Notes: generated by a model not told the origin, from the sequence alone. Positions 26,412 to 35,366 are shown, numbered from the stretch's first letter. The stretch is 64,000 nucleotides of DNA from JAFGSI01 sp041287425 (GCA_041287425.1 JBEULG010000032.1:3604-67603), one strand, 5' to 3'. A program made the numbers and translations.

Positions 26412-27154
26412 CAGGGGGTGGGTTGTCGACGGGCGAGGTAGGCGAGATAGAGCGCCACCGAACCGGCGGCGGCCGCGTTGAGCGATTCGACCTTTCCCTG
26501 CATCGGCAGGCGGACGAGGAAATCGCACTTCGATTTGACCAGCGGACGGATGCCCTCGCCCTCCGAGCCGACGACCAGCGCCAGCCCGCCCGTCCAGCGG
26601 ACCTCGGACGGGGCGCGTGACCCCGCGCCCTGGTCCAGGCCGACGATCCAGATGTCTGCCTGGCGCAGTTCGTCAAGCGCCTGGGAGAGATTCATGCGGG
26701 CGATGAGCAGGTGTTCGCTGGCGCCCGACGAGGCGTTGACCACCGCCGGGGTCACCTCCACCGTCCGCGCCAGGGGCAGCAGGACGCCATGCACGCCGAC
26801 CGCCTCCGCCGTGCGCAGCAGCGCGCCGAAGTTTTGCGGGTCGTTGAGCGTGTCGAGCAGGAGCAGGAAGGGCGCTTCGCCGCGTTGGGCGGCCAGGTCG
26901 AGCAGGTCGGCCAGGGTCACGTAGGGATAGCCGCCGGCCTCCAGGACGACGCCCTGATGGGCGGGGTGGATTTTGTCGAGGAGCGGGCGCGGGACGTGCC
27001 GGACGGGCAGGCGGCGTTCCTCCGCCAGGCGCAGAATCTCGGTCAGCCGCCCTTTTTCCTGGGCGCCCTCGGCCACCTGCAAGCCGAAGACCTGCCGCCG
27101 CTTGGCGCGCAGGGTCTCATAGACGGCGTTGCGGGAGTAGATGAATTCTTTCAT
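26411..27154 (-). CDS. rlmB: 23S rRNA (guanosine-2'-O-)-methyltransferase RlmB
   Basis: 247 residues of the SpoU/TrmH SPOUT family, methylating a 23S rRNA guanosine ribose (or a tRNA) with S-adenosylmethionine. An N-terminal substrate-binding domain (about 1-75) precedes the trefoil-knot domain with motif 1 NDPQNFGALLRTAEA, motif 2 VVGSEGEGI and motif 3 LPMQGKVESLNAAAAGSVAL. The N-terminal domain and length fit RlmB rather than TrmH. The stop codon falls inside a heptamer repeat array, so the last residues (RRQPTP) may be affected by that array. Confidence 0.92.
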   Translation of the reverse strand: MKEFIYSRNAVYETLRAKRRQVFGLQVAEGAQEKGRLTEILRLAEERRLPVRHVPRPLLDKIHPAHQGVVLEAGGYPYVTLADLLDLAAQRGEAPFLLLLDTLNDPQNFGALLRTAEAVGVHGVLLPLARTVEVTPAVVNASSGASEHLLIARMNLSQALDELRQADIWIVGLDQGAGSRAPSEVRWTGGLALVVGSEGEGIRPLVKSKCDFLVRLPMQGKVESLNAAAAGSVALYLAYLARRQPTP

Positions 27155-27214
27155 TGACCGGATTCTAACACGCCCCCGCTCGATTCTGCGCGCCGGAGGC
27201 CGGGGGGCGAATCA

Positions 27215-28507
27215 TCAAGGCGTGACGGTCAAATCGAAAACGAATGGAACCGGCTCGGTGATGCCGGTGAAAGGGTCGAAGGTGATCCAGAGGATGATGG
27301 GGATGACTTCTCCGGCCCGCAGCGGGGAGAGGATGCGGTAGGAACTTCCCTGCTGCATTTGAAATGTGTCTCCCTCGCCTGGCCCGCCTCCGCCGCCGCC
27401 GTAGAACCGGAATTGAAAAGCGCGTTGCGGGTCGGGGAATTCGATTTGCAGATCGGTGTAAACGTAGAGTTCGGTTGGGCGCTCCCGCAGTTCGTCTTCG
27501 ATGGCTGCCATCGGGCCGCGGCTTTCGACGTCGATGGTCAGGTCTGTTTGGCTCAAATGCGGGCTGACCGTGATGACGACGCCCTCGGCGGTCACGATGG
27601 TGTCTGGGGCCGGATATTCGTAAATGCCAAGAGATGTCGCCGTCGCACAGTCCGCTGCCCACAGGTCGAGTTCGAAAGCGACCGGTTCGGGAATCCCGAT
27701 GTAATCGCCGAAGGTGACGAGGGCGGTGACATGAACCTGTTGCCCCTCCTCGATGGGAGTCAGAAGGCGGTAGGCGCGTCCCTGGCCGAGGACTTCAAAC
27801 GCGCCGCTTTCGCCGCCCCCGCCTCCGCCTGCGTAGGCCTCCAGTTCGAGGGGAACGCCATCCGCCTCGGCAGAGATGGCCAAATCGGCGAGCAGGGGCG
27901 GAATCTCGCCGTTGGGGAATTGGCTGGCGAATCCCTCCGGGAAGGTGCCGTTCAGGTTGAAGGTGAGTTCGGTGCAGGTCAGGTGGCCGCCGGCCTCGAA
28001 GAGCATGTCGTCCTTGACGATGACGCTGGGGCTGAGCCGCTGGTAGAAAGCCGCCTGTGGGGTTGCGCTTGTGGCTGTCGGCGGCGGGGGCAATTCCCTG
28101 GCAGATTCGTTTCCGCTCCGCAATCTGGCGAGAAAGGCGCACGCCAGGATGGCGGCCGCTAGCGGGATGCCGGCTACGAAAAAGCGCAGCATGGTCTTCA
28201 TGGACTTCCTCCGCAGTCGAATTTGGACGCTTCCATTGTCCGAAGTTTCGTCTGCTTTTTCAACTGCGGAAGGCCGCAAATCGAGGCGGGCGGGGCCGCC
28301 TGCGGATTCCCGCAGGTCGGCTGCAGAGAGTTTCAGGACGGCCTCGGTGCGCGAGGCAACCCCCAGTTTGGCATAGATGTTGCTGAGGTGGAATTCTACC
28401 GTCCGGCCGGAAAGATGCAGCGCGGCGGCGATTTGCTTGTTGCTCTTGCCCTGCAACAGCAATTCGATGACTTCCCGCTCGCGCCGGCTGAAGGTTGTGG
28501 GGGGCAT
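27215..28507 (-). CDS. Membrane-anchored LuxR-type transcriptional regulator
   Basis: 430 residues. Residues 1-62 are a LuxR/GerE helix-turn-helix (LTxREREV type: FSRREREVIELLLQGKSNKQ, then SGRTVEFHLSNIYAKLGV). A linker leads to a single membrane helix (about 105-127, FFVAGIPLAAAILACAFLA) and about 300 extracytoplasmic residues. The outer part is two related repeats, each with a run of glycines (AYAGGGGGGE and FYGGGGGGP) and a similar close (YRLLTPIEEGQ.., YRILSPLRAGE..). DNA binding inside and sensing outside make it a one-component membrane regulator like ToxR or CadC but with a LuxR-type head. Ligand and targets unknown; no TPR or kinase domain. Confidence 0.82.
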   Translation of the reverse strand: MPPTTFSRREREVIELLLQGKSNKQIAAALHLSGRTVEFHLSNIYAKLGVASRTEAVLKLSAADLRESAGGPARLDLRPSAVEKADETSDNGSVQIRLRRKSMKTMLRFFVAGIPLAAAILACAFLARLRSGNESARELPPPPTATSATPQAAFYQRLSPSVIVKDDMLFEAGGHLTCTELTFNLNGTFPEGFASQFPNGEIPPLLADLAISAEADGVPLELEAYAGGGGGGESGAFEVLGQGRAYRLLTPIEEGQQVHVTALVTFGDYIGIPEPVAFELDLWAADCATATSLGIYEYPAPDTIVTAEGVVITVSPHLSQTDLTIDVESRGPMAAIEDELRERPTELYVYTDLQIEFPDPQRAFQFRFYGGGGGGPGEGDTFQMQQGSSYRILSPLRAGEVIPIILWITFDPFTGITEPVPFVFDLTVTP

Positions 28508-28528
28508 TTTCGCCTGGAGAAGCGGCGG

Positions 28529-29929
28529 TCAGTTCCAGCGCCAGGTGGTGCCGTCTTTGCCGTCTTCGAGAATCACGCCGAGGTCCTTGAGGCGGTCGCG
28601 GATGAGATCGGACATGGCCCAGTTCTTCTGTTTGCGCATTTCGGCGCGCACCTCGATCAGTAATTCGATGAATTTTTCGGCCTCGCTGCCGGCCGCGGAT
28701 TTGGCTTCGAGCCGGAGGCCCAAGACTTCGGCCAGGGCGCGCAGGGTCTGCTGGGCGGGTTCGAGTTGGGCGGCGCTGGCGCCGGCGTCGCGGGCGGCGT
28801 TGATGGCGCGGACGAGTTCGAACAGGTGGCCGAGGGCGCCGGCGGTGTTGAAGTCGTCGTCCATGGCCTCGATGAAGGCTTTCTGGGTGGCTTCGGCCTG
28901 GGCGGTCAGGGTGGTGGCTGCTTCGGAGGAGAGACCGGCCGCCGAAGGGGAAGCCGGCCGAAGTCCAGAACGCAGGCGCTCGAGGCCCTTTTCGGCGGCG
29001 TCCAGCGATTCTTCGGTGAAGGCCAGGGGGGCGCGGTACGATCCATTCAATACCAGCATGCGCATCACGTCGGCCTGACGCTGTTTGAGGAACTCGTTGA
29101 TGGTGATCAGGTTGCCGGTGGATTTGGACATCTTCTCGCCGCCCAGTTGCAGCATACCGTTGTGCATCCAGTAACGGGCGAACGGTTTGCCGGTGAAGGC
29201 TTCGCTTTGGGCGATTTCGTTTTCGTGGTGCGGGAAGATGAGGTCGTTGCCGCCGCCGTGGATGTCGATTTGTTCACCGAGTTCGGCCAGGTTCATCGCC
29301 GAGCACTCGATGTGCCAGCCCGGCCGTCCCTTGCCCCAGGGCGAATCCCAGGCCGGTTCGCCGGGTTTGGCGGCTTTCCACAGGGCGAAGTCCATGGGGT
29401 GCTCTTTTTGTTCGCCGACCTCGATGCGCGCCCCGGCTTGCATGTCCTCCAGCCGGCGGCCAGAGAGTTTTCCGTATTCGTCGAACTGGGCAACGCGGAA
29501 GTACACGTCGCCGTTGGAGGCGGCGTAGGCGTACCCCTTGTCGATTAGCCCCTGAATCATGGCCTGGATTTTGTCCATCGTCTGGGTGGCGCGCGGGTTG
29601 GCGGTGGCGGGCAGAACGTTCAGGTCGGTCAGGTTGCGCTGATAGTCGCGAATATAGCCTTCGGCCAATTCGAAAGGGTCCACGCCCATCTGATTGGCGC
29701 GGGCGATGATTTTGTCATCTACATCGGTGTAATTCATGACGAATTTGACCTCGTAGCCGCGGTAGATGAGGTAGCGGCGGATGATGTCGAAGACCAGCGC
29801 CGACATGGCGTGGCCGACGTGCGCCTCCGAGTAAACGGTCACGCCGCAGACGTACATGCGTACCTTGCCGGGTTCGAGGGTCTGGAATTCTTCTTTCTGG
29901 CGAGTCAGGGTGTTGTAAACGCGTAACAT
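28529..29929 (-). CDS. cysS: Cysteinyl-tRNA synthetase
   Basis: 466 residues, class I synthetase charging tRNA-Cys. The zinc ligand cysteine and HIGH-type motif are in MYVCGVTVYSEAHVGHA, the second zinc cysteine in IECSAMN, the zinc His/Glu in FPHHENE, and KMSKS in EKMSKSTGN. A DALR anticodon-binding domain follows. A minus-strand TATAAT at 29957-29962 and CGAGGAG ahead of the ATG give clear expression signals. It is divergent from the ileS T-box region. Confidence 0.97.
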   Translation of the reverse strand: MLRVYNTLTRQKEEFQTLEPGKVRMYVCGVTVYSEAHVGHAMSALVFDIIRRYLIYRGYEVKFVMNYTDVDDKIIARANQMGVDPFELAEGYIRDYQRNLTDLNVLPATANPRATQTMDKIQAMIQGLIDKGYAYAASNGDVYFRVAQFDEYGKLSGRRLEDMQAGARIEVGEQKEHPMDFALWKAAKPGEPAWDSPWGKGRPGWHIECSAMNLAELGEQIDIHGGGNDLIFPHHENEIAQSEAFTGKPFARYWMHNGMLQLGGEKMSKSTGNLITINEFLKQRQADVMRMLVLNGSYRAPLAFTEESLDAAEKGLERLRSGLRPASPSAAGLSSEAATTLTAQAEATQKAFIEAMDDDFNTAGALGHLFELVRAINAARDAGASAAQLEPAQQTLRALAEVLGLRLEAKSAAGSEAEKFIELLIEVRAEMRKQKNWAMSDLIRDRLKDLGVILEDGKDGTTWRWN

Positions 29930-29956
29930 GCGATTCTCCTCGGGGTGATTGCGCCT

Positions 29957-29962
29957 ATTATA
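29957..29962 (-). promoter_or_regulatory. -10 box of cysS
   Basis: TATAAT on the minus strand, 27 nt before the cysS ATG. Confidence 0.55.
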
Positions 29963-30017
29963 ACCATAATCGTTGCTCGAAGGACCCGTTCCCTCGCTGG
30001 AAACGGTTTCTTTGCTC

Positions 30018-30046
30018 TTGAACGGCGCTCAGTTTTGTGGCATAAT
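30018..30046 (+). promoter_or_regulatory. Promoter of the ileS T-box leader
   Basis: TTGAAC at 30018-30023 and CATAAT at 30041-30046 with a 17-bp spacer. Transcription should begin near 30053, giving a leader of about 330 nt. Confidence 0.7.
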
Positions 30047-30170
30047 TCGGCTCAGAAAGGCGAAGATGGGAACGAGTATGCCCCCGCCGCTGTCAGCGAA
30101 CCCGGAGACGGTGCGAGCCGGGTCAGCCAACGGAGCAGAAAATCCTCCCGGAGCCGCAGGCTGAAACCGG

Positions 30171-30198
30171 TGTTCAGTGAGCAGTGTTCAGTGAGCAA
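30171..30198 (+). repeat. 14-bp tandem repeat inside the T-box leader
   Basis: TGTTCAGTGAGCAG occurs twice in tandem (the second copy ends in A), i.e. four 7-bp units. It uses the same CAGTGTT word as the array at 26377-26411 and lies in the linker between stem I and the T-box antiterminator. Confidence 0.8.
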
Positions 30199-30310
30199 CG
30201 GGAGTAGGTGAGCCGGAAGCCGACCGTTACCCCGGCAGGGTATCGCCGCAAGGCCGTACCCGGTGAGCGCCCCCGCCAGGGGGAATCAGAGTGGTACCGC
30301 GTGAGCGTTG

Positions 30311-30344
30311 GCTCTCGTCTCTGACAGGAGGCGAGAGTTTTTTT
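30311..30344 (+). terminator. Regulated terminator of the ileS T-box
   Basis: CTCTCG pairs with CGAGAG and the stem extends through TCTC/GGAG; seven T residues follow. The 5' part competes with the T-box antiterminator. Confidence 0.88.
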
Positions 30345-30380
30345 ATCTGTTGCCAGCCTGTACATCCAACCGGAGGTCGA

Positions 30381-33300
30381 ATGTTCAAACCCGTCAACCC
30401 CAAACTCGATACCCCAGCCCTGGAAGAGGGCGTCTTGAAATTCTGGAGGCATCAGAAAATCTTCGAGAAAACCGTCTCCGAGCGCCAGGGCGCGCCGGAA
30501 TTCGTCTTCTTCGAGGGGCCGCCGACCGCCAACGGCAAGCCGGGAGTCCACCACGTGCTGGCGCGCGCCTTCAAGGACATGTTCCCGCGCTACAAGATTA
30601 TGCGCGGTTACCACGTCATCCGGCGCGGCGGCTGGGACACGCACGGCCTGCCGGTCGAAATCGAGGTCGAGAAGCGGCACGGCTTCACCCAAAAGCGCCA
30701 AATCGAGGAATACGGCATCGCCAAATTCAACGAGGAATGCCGCAAATCGGCCTTCGATTACATCCAGGAATGGGAGAAACTGACCGAGCGCATCGGCTTC
30801 TGGGTGGACCTGGACGAGGCCTACGTCACCTACACCAACGACTACATCGAGTCGGTCTGGTGGATTTTGAAGAACTTCTGGGAACGCGGCCTGCTCTACA
30901 AGGGCTACAAAGTCGTCCCCTACTGCCCGCGCTGCGGCACGCCGCTTTCGGACCATGAGGTGGCGCTCGGCTACGACGAGGCCACCGACCCCTCGGTCTT
31001 CGTCCGCATGCCGCTGGTGGATACGCCCGGCACCTCGCTTTTGGTCTGGACGACCACGCCCTGGACTCTGCCCGCCAACGTGGCCGTGGCCGCCAAAGCC
31101 GACGTGGACTACGTCACCGTCGAGCGGACTCTGCCGGAGGGCGGCGCGGAACGGCTCATCCTGGCCGAGGCCCTGCTCGAAAAAGTCTTCCGCGGCGAGG
31201 CAGTCAAAGTCGTGGAGCGCTTCAAGGGCAAGAAGTTGAAGGGCAAGAAATATCACCCGCTCTTCACCTTCGTCCCGCCCGAAAAGCCGGCCCATTACGT
31301 CGTGCTGGGTGACTTCGTCACCACCGAGGACGGCACCGGCCTGGTCCACATGGCCCCGGCCTTCGGCGCCGAAGACATGCAGGCCGCCCAAGAGTTCGAC
31401 CTGCCGGTTGTGATGACCGTCGCCCCGGATGGGACCTTCCTGCCCGAGGTCACGCCCTGGCGCGGCGTATTCGTCAAAGACGCCGACCCGCTCATCACCG
31501 AAGATTTGCGGGCGCGTGGCCTCCTTTTCCGCCTCGAGACGTACACCCACACCTATCCCTTCTGCTGGCGCTGCCACACGCCGATGCTCTACTACGCCCG
31601 CGAGTCCTGGTACATCCGCACCAGCCAATTCAAAGACCGCCTGGTGGAACTGAACAACCGCATCAACTGGGTGCCCGAACACATCAAAGAAGGCCGCTTC
31701 GGCAACTGGCTGGCCAACAACATTGACTGGGCCTTGAGCCGCGAGCGTTACTGGGGCACGCCTTTGCCGGTCTGGGAGTGCGGTCAGTGCAAACACCGCG
31801 AGTGCATCGGCTCGGTGGCCGAACTTTCCCAAAAGGCCGGCCGCGACCTCTCCGGCATGGACCTCCACCGCCCGCACGTGGACGAGGTGACCTACGCCTG
31901 CCCGCAATGCGGCGGGACGATGCGCCGCGTCCTCGACCTGATTGACGTCTGGTTCGACTCCGGCTCGATGCCGGTGGCGCAGTGGCATTATCCTTTCGAG
32001 AACAAGGACATGTTCGAGCGCCAGTTCCCGGCCGACTTCATCTGCGAAGCGGTGGACCAGACGCGCGGCTGGTTCTACACCCTGCATGCCATCAGCACGC
32101 TCCTGTTCGACCAGGAATGCTTCCGCAACGTCATCTGCCTCGGCCTGATTCTGGACGGCGAAGGGCGCAAGATGTCCAAATCGCTGGGCAACATCGCCAA
32201 TCCCTGGGACGCCATCAACACCCACGGCGCCGACGCCCTGCGCTGGTACCTCTACACCGCCAGCCCGCCCGGCAACGAGCGCCGCTACTCGGCCGAACTG
32301 GTCGGCGAGGTGGTGCGCTCCTTCACCCTCACCCTGTGGAACGTCTATTCGTTCTTCATCACCTATGCCAACCTCGATGAATGGCGGCCCGGCGGACAAA
32401 CCGACAATTTGGCCTACAACAGCCTCGATAAGTGGCTGCTTTCCTCGCTGAACGCCCTCGTCCGCGACGTGACCGAGGCCTACGAACACTACGACGTCCC
32501 CGGAGCGACGCGCCCCATCCAGAACTTTGTCGAGGCGCTCTCGACCTGGTACCTGCGCCGCTCCCGTCGCCGCTTCTGGAAGTCCGAATCGGATACCGAT
32601 AAACAGGCCGCCTACTCGACCCTCTACACGGCCCTCGTCACCCTGGCCAAACTGCTCGCCCCGGCCATGCCCTTCCTGGCCGAGGAACTCTACCAGAACC
32701 TGGTCCGTTCGGTGGACCCCCAGGCGCCCGAATCGGTCCACCTTTCCGAATGGCCGCAGGTCAACGCCGCCCTGATTGACGAGACCCTCAACCGCGAGAT
32801 GGAACTGGTGATGAAACTCGTCTCGCTCGGCCACTCCGCCCGCCAGAAGGCCAACCGCAAGGTGCGCCAACCGCTGGCCGAGGCCGCCTTTGCCCTGGGC
32901 CGCCCCGATGAGCGCCATGCTGTGGAAACCTACGCTGACCTCATCATGGACGAGTTGAACGTCAAGCGCGTCCGCCTGCTGGATGCCTCCAGCGAGGCGG
33001 CCACCTTCTTCCTGAAACCGCTCCCCAAGCAACTGGGGCAAAAATACGGCAGCAAATTCCCCGCCATTCAGAAAGCCATCCTGGCCCTGGATGCCGCCTC
33101 CGCCGCGCCGACTCTGCTCTCCGGCCGGCCGCTGCAGGTGACGGTCAACGGCGAGAGCCTCGACATCCTGCCCGAAGAAGTGGAGGTGCGCGCCGAAGCC
33201 AAGGCCGGCTTTGCCGTGGCCGCCGAGGGCGCCTATCTCGCCGCCCTGGTCACCGACCTGACCCCCGACCTCGTCCGCGAGGGCCTGGCGCGCGAATTCG

Positions 33301-33548
33301 TCCGCCGCGTGCAGGACCTGCGCAAGACCGCCGGTCTGGAGGTGGCCGACCGCATCCGCCTCTACGTGGAGGCCACCCCCGGCCTGCGCGAAGCCATCGA
33401 GACCCACCGCGATTACGTCACCGCCGAGACGCTGACGGTGGAACTGAACTTCGCCGCCCCGCCGGTTGGGGCTGCCGCCGCGGCCGATGAATTCGACGGC
33501 GAGAAAGTTTCTGTGGGATTGACCAGGCGGGCTGAATTCGATGATTGA
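30381..33548 (+). CDS. ileS: Isoleucyl-tRNA synthetase
   Basis: 1055 residues, class Ia synthetase of the long (type 2) form. HIGH-type motif in PTANGKPGVHHVLARA, CP1 editing domain with VWTTTPWTLPANVAV, KMSKS in RKMSKSLGN, and a C-terminal anticodon-binding domain plus extension. Type 2 enzymes are associated with mupirocin tolerance in some bacteria, though this is not testable here. ATG 30381 has CGGAGG 5 nt upstream and lies after the T-box terminator; translation from further upstream would run through the terminator. The stop overlaps the next gene by 8 nt. Confidence 0.97.
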   Translation: MFKPVNPKLDTPALEEGVLKFWRHQKIFEKTVSERQGAPEFVFFEGPPTANGKPGVHHVLARAFKDMFPRYKIMRGYHVIRRGGWDTHGLPVEIEVEKRHGFTQKRQIEEYGIAKFNEECRKSAFDYIQEWEKLTERIGFWVDLDEAYVTYTNDYIESVWWILKNFWERGLLYKGYKVVPYCPRCGTPLSDHEVALGYDEATDPSVFVRMPLVDTPGTSLLVWTTTPWTLPANVAVAAKADVDYVTVERTLPEGGAERLILAEALLEKVFRGEAVKVVERFKGKKLKGKKYHPLFTFVPPEKPAHYVVLGDFVTTEDGTGLVHMAPAFGAEDMQAAQEFDLPVVMTVAPDGTFLPEVTPWRGVFVKDADPLITEDLRARGLLFRLETYTHTYPFCWRCHTPMLYYARESWYIRTSQFKDRLVELNNRINWVPEHIKEGRFGNWLANNIDWALSRERYWGTPLPVWECGQCKHRECIGSVAELSQKAGRDLSGMDLHRPHVDEVTYACPQCGGTMRRVLDLIDVWFDSGSMPVAQWHYPFENKDMFERQFPADFICEAVDQTRGWFYTLHAISTLLFDQECFRNVICLGLILDGEGRKMSKSLGNIANPWDAINTHGADALRWYLYTASPPGNERRYSAELVGEVVRSFTLTLWNVYSFFITYANLDEWRPGGQTDNLAYNSLDKWLLSSLNALVRDVTEAYEHYDVPGATRPIQNFVEALSTWYLRRSRRRFWKSESDTDKQAAYSTLYTALVTLAKLLAPAMPFLAEELYQNLVRSVDPQAPESVHLSEWPQVNAALIDETLNREMELVMKLVSLGHSARQKANRKVRQPLAEAAFALGRPDERHAVETYADLIMDELNVKRVRLLDASSEAATFFLKPLPKQLGQKYGSKFPAIQKAILALDAASAAPTLLSGRPLQVTVNGESLDILPEEVEVRAEAKAGFAVAAEGAYLAALVTDLTPDLVREGLAREFVRRVQDLRKTAGLEVADRIRLYVEATPGLREAIETHRDYVTAETLTVELNFAAPPVGAAAAADEFDGEKVSVGLTRRAEFDD

Positions 33549-34104
33549 AGCGGCTTTTTACCCCCTGACTTCCGACCGCTGGGACGATTTCGAGCGCCTC
33601 TTTGGCCCGCGTGGCGCCTGCGCCGGCTGCTGGTGCATGTACTGGAAGCAGACCCGCCGGGACTTCGAGGCTATGAAAGGCGAACCCAACCGCCTGGCGC
33701 AGAAAGCCTTCGTCGAATCCGGCTGCGTCCCCGGCCTGCTCGCCTATGTGGATGGCCTTCCTGCCGGATGGGTTGCCGTCGAGCCACGCTCCGCATATCC
33801 TACCCTGGCGCGTTCACGCGTGCTGGCCCCGCTCGATGACGCGCCGGTTTGGTCGCTGCCGTGCTTTTTCGTGGGGCGCAAATTCCGTCGCCGGGGGTTG
33901 ACCGTCGCGCTGCTCAAGGCGGCGGTCGAATATGTGAAGTCCCAGGGCGGGAAGGTGGTGGAAGGCTATCCGGTCGAAACGCAGGGCCGGGAAGCGCCGC
34001 CGGTCTTTATCTACACCGGGACGGCCTCGGCGTTCCGGCAGGCTGGCTTTGTCGAGGCGGCCAGGCGCTCTCCCACCAGGCCTATCATGCGTTTCGTCAT
34101 CTAA
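33541..34104 (+). CDS. GNAT family N-acetyltransferase with Cys-rich N-terminus
   Basis: 187 residues. After the first strand the protein carries ACAGCWCMYWKQTRRDF, a signature of a common but uncharacterised GNAT group, then the acetyl-CoA loop RKFRRRGLTVALL and a final strand with TGTASAFRQAGFVEA. It overlaps the ileS stop by 8 nt and is therefore likely translated from the T-box-controlled message. Substrate unknown; no functional link with IleS is known to me. Confidence 0.88.
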   Translation: MIEAAFYPLTSDRWDDFERLFGPRGACAGCWCMYWKQTRRDFEAMKGEPNRLAQKAFVESGCVPGLLAYVDGLPAGWVAVEPRSAYPTLARSRVLAPLDDAPVWSLPCFFVGRKFRRRGLTVALLKAAVEYVKSQGGKVVEGYPVETQGREAPPVFIYTGTASAFRQAGFVEAARRSPTRPIMRFVI

Positions 34105-34116
34105 CCTCAAATCAAA

Positions 34117-34149
34117 AATCTCCCGCAGGTTCAAAATCTGCGGGAGATT
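34117..34149 (+). terminator. Bidirectional terminator between GNAT and degV genes
   Basis: AATCTCCCGCAG pairs perfectly with CTGCGGGAGATT (12 bp, 9-nt loop), followed by GCTTTTA; the other strand has a short T-rich side as well. It separates converging genes. Confidence 0.8.
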
Positions 34150-34153
34150 GCTT

Positions 34154-35011
34154 TTATACGAGGTCTTCCATTAACTCCAGCGGTACCACTGCCGCGCCGA
34201 CGATTCCTGGCCCGGTGTGGACACCCAAGACGGGGGAAATGCGCAGGATTTCCAGTTTGCCGATGTTGAGGCGGCCTTGCAGCGTCTCGGCCAGTTTGCG
34301 GGCGCCGTCCTCATAGCGGCCGTGCATGACGCTGACCCACAACGCGTTCTCGGCATAGAGTTGGTGGAGGTGTTCGCCGATCGTTTCGAGGGCGCCAGGG
34401 ATGGTGCGACTCTTGCCGAGGGTGCTGTACTTGCCGTCGACTTTGTCCACGTGGATGACCGGTTTGACTTTCAGCACCGAGCCAAGCAGGGCCTGGACGC
34501 GTCCGATGCGTCCGCCGCGCGCCAGGTATTCGAGCGTCTCGAGAGTGTAAACGACCTCTGTCTTCTGGCGGATTTGCTCCAAGCGCGTCAGGATCGCCTC
34601 TTTCGTCCAGCCGGCGCGGGCGGCCAGGGCAGCGGCCAGCACCTGGAAGCGTTGTCCGCCAGAGAGGGTGAACGAGTCGATGACGTGGACGACCTTGTCT
34701 TTGATCTGTTCGGCGCCCATGCGGGCGGAATTGATCGTTCCGCTCAGGCCGGAGGAGACATGGATGGAAAGCACCTGTCCTGCCTCGGCCAGTTTCTGAT
34801 ACAAAGCGGCGAAGATGCCGCTCGATGGCTGGGCGGTGGAGGGGATTTGCGGGTACATGGCCGCCAGACGGTCGTAGAACTCATCGGGGGTCAAATCCGC
34901 CGAGTTGACTTCGCCTTCGGGGAATTGGATGAATAACGGAGCCTCGACAATGCCGAGCGCTTCGCGCTCCTCGGCCGTCAGATCGGCGGCGCAATCGGTG
35001 ACGATTTTCAT
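34154..35011 (-). CDS. DegV family fatty-acid-binding protein
   Basis: 285 residues of the DegV family, which binds a single fatty acid and in Firmicutes (FakB) presents it to the kinase FakA. Family segments are IVTDCAADLT at the N-terminus, PSTAQPSSG, ISSGLSGT-like HVSSGLSGTINSA and TLEYLARGGRIGR. No FakA (DAK2-domain) gene is in this window. It is monocistronic, with a minus-strand TATAAT at 35098-35103. Confidence 0.93.
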   Translation of the reverse strand: MKIVTDCAADLTAEEREALGIVEAPLFIQFPEGEVNSADLTPDEFYDRLAAMYPQIPSTAQPSSGIFAALYQKLAEAGQVLSIHVSSGLSGTINSARMGAEQIKDKVVHVIDSFTLSGGQRFQVLAAALAARAGWTKEAILTRLEQIRQKTEVVYTLETLEYLARGGRIGRVQALLGSVLKVKPVIHVDKVDGKYSTLGKSRTIPGALETIGEHLHQLYAENALWVSVMHGRYEDGARKLAETLQGRLNIGKLEILRISPVLGVHTGPGIVGAAVVPLELMEDLV

Positions 35012-35097
35012 GGTTTCTCACTTTCTTGGGTAGAAGACTTGATTTCTCGCGGGCAGGGCTGACGGCTATGAGACGGTGGAGCGCTGCTCTCAAAAGC

Positions 35098-35103
35098 ATT
35101 ATA
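35098..35103 (-). promoter_or_regulatory. -10 box of degV
   Basis: TATAAT on the minus strand, 86 nt before the degV ATG. The 354-nt region 35012-35366 holds this box, the rplU promoter and the rplU leader; no gene was found in it. Confidence 0.4.
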
Positions 35104-35212
35104 CGCAAGGCGGGGGCATTCTTCGGAATCTCTAATCTGTTTCTCATTCCCGCCAAGACAGGTAGTGAAACCTGCACGAATGCCGCAAGCACGAAAAATC
35201 GAAATTCGAACG

Positions 35213-35241
35213 TTGACATGCGGGGCAGGGGCATGTATAAT
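35213..35241 (+). promoter_or_regulatory. Consensus sigma70 promoter of the rplU operon
   Basis: TTGACA at 35213-35218 and TATAAT at 35236-35241 with a 17-bp spacer: a perfect consensus, as expected for ribosomal protein genes. The transcript has a leader of about 118 nt before rplU, with GC-rich segments (35256-35300) that could fold; autogenous control by L21 is possible but not demonstrated. Confidence 0.9.
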
Positions 35242-35366
35242 AATGACCGCTTCTGCCCCGGCAGGTTGCTGGGGCGGTCGCTTGAATCCCGGCTTACCCG
35301 CAGCAGGGCACATCTCATCGAGGTCGCGTGCGTTGACTGCGGTGAAGCGAAGACCAGGAGTGAAAC

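Larger units (their letters stand above)
30053..30344 (+). promoter_or_regulatory. T-box riboswitch upstream of ileS
   Basis: The hallmark T-box sequence AGAGTGGTACCGCG lies at 30288-30301 and is followed by an intrinsic terminator at 30311-30344. Upstream, an AGTA-type bulge (GAACGAGTA) and a GGTGCGAGCCGGG distal-loop segment match stem I. A candidate isoleucine specifier ATC lies at 30142-30144. Uncharged tRNA-Ile should pair its acceptor end with TGG in the T-box and favour antitermination, raising IleS synthesis when isoleucine is short. A 14-bp tandem repeat (30171-30198) sits between stem I and the antiterminator. Confidence 0.9.

Noticed and set aside
30174..33407. 1077-codon open frame antisense to ileS
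   Set aside because: High-GC codon bias keeps the complementary frame open. The translated sequence is low-complexity, has no family motifs, and the plus strand is a full IleS.
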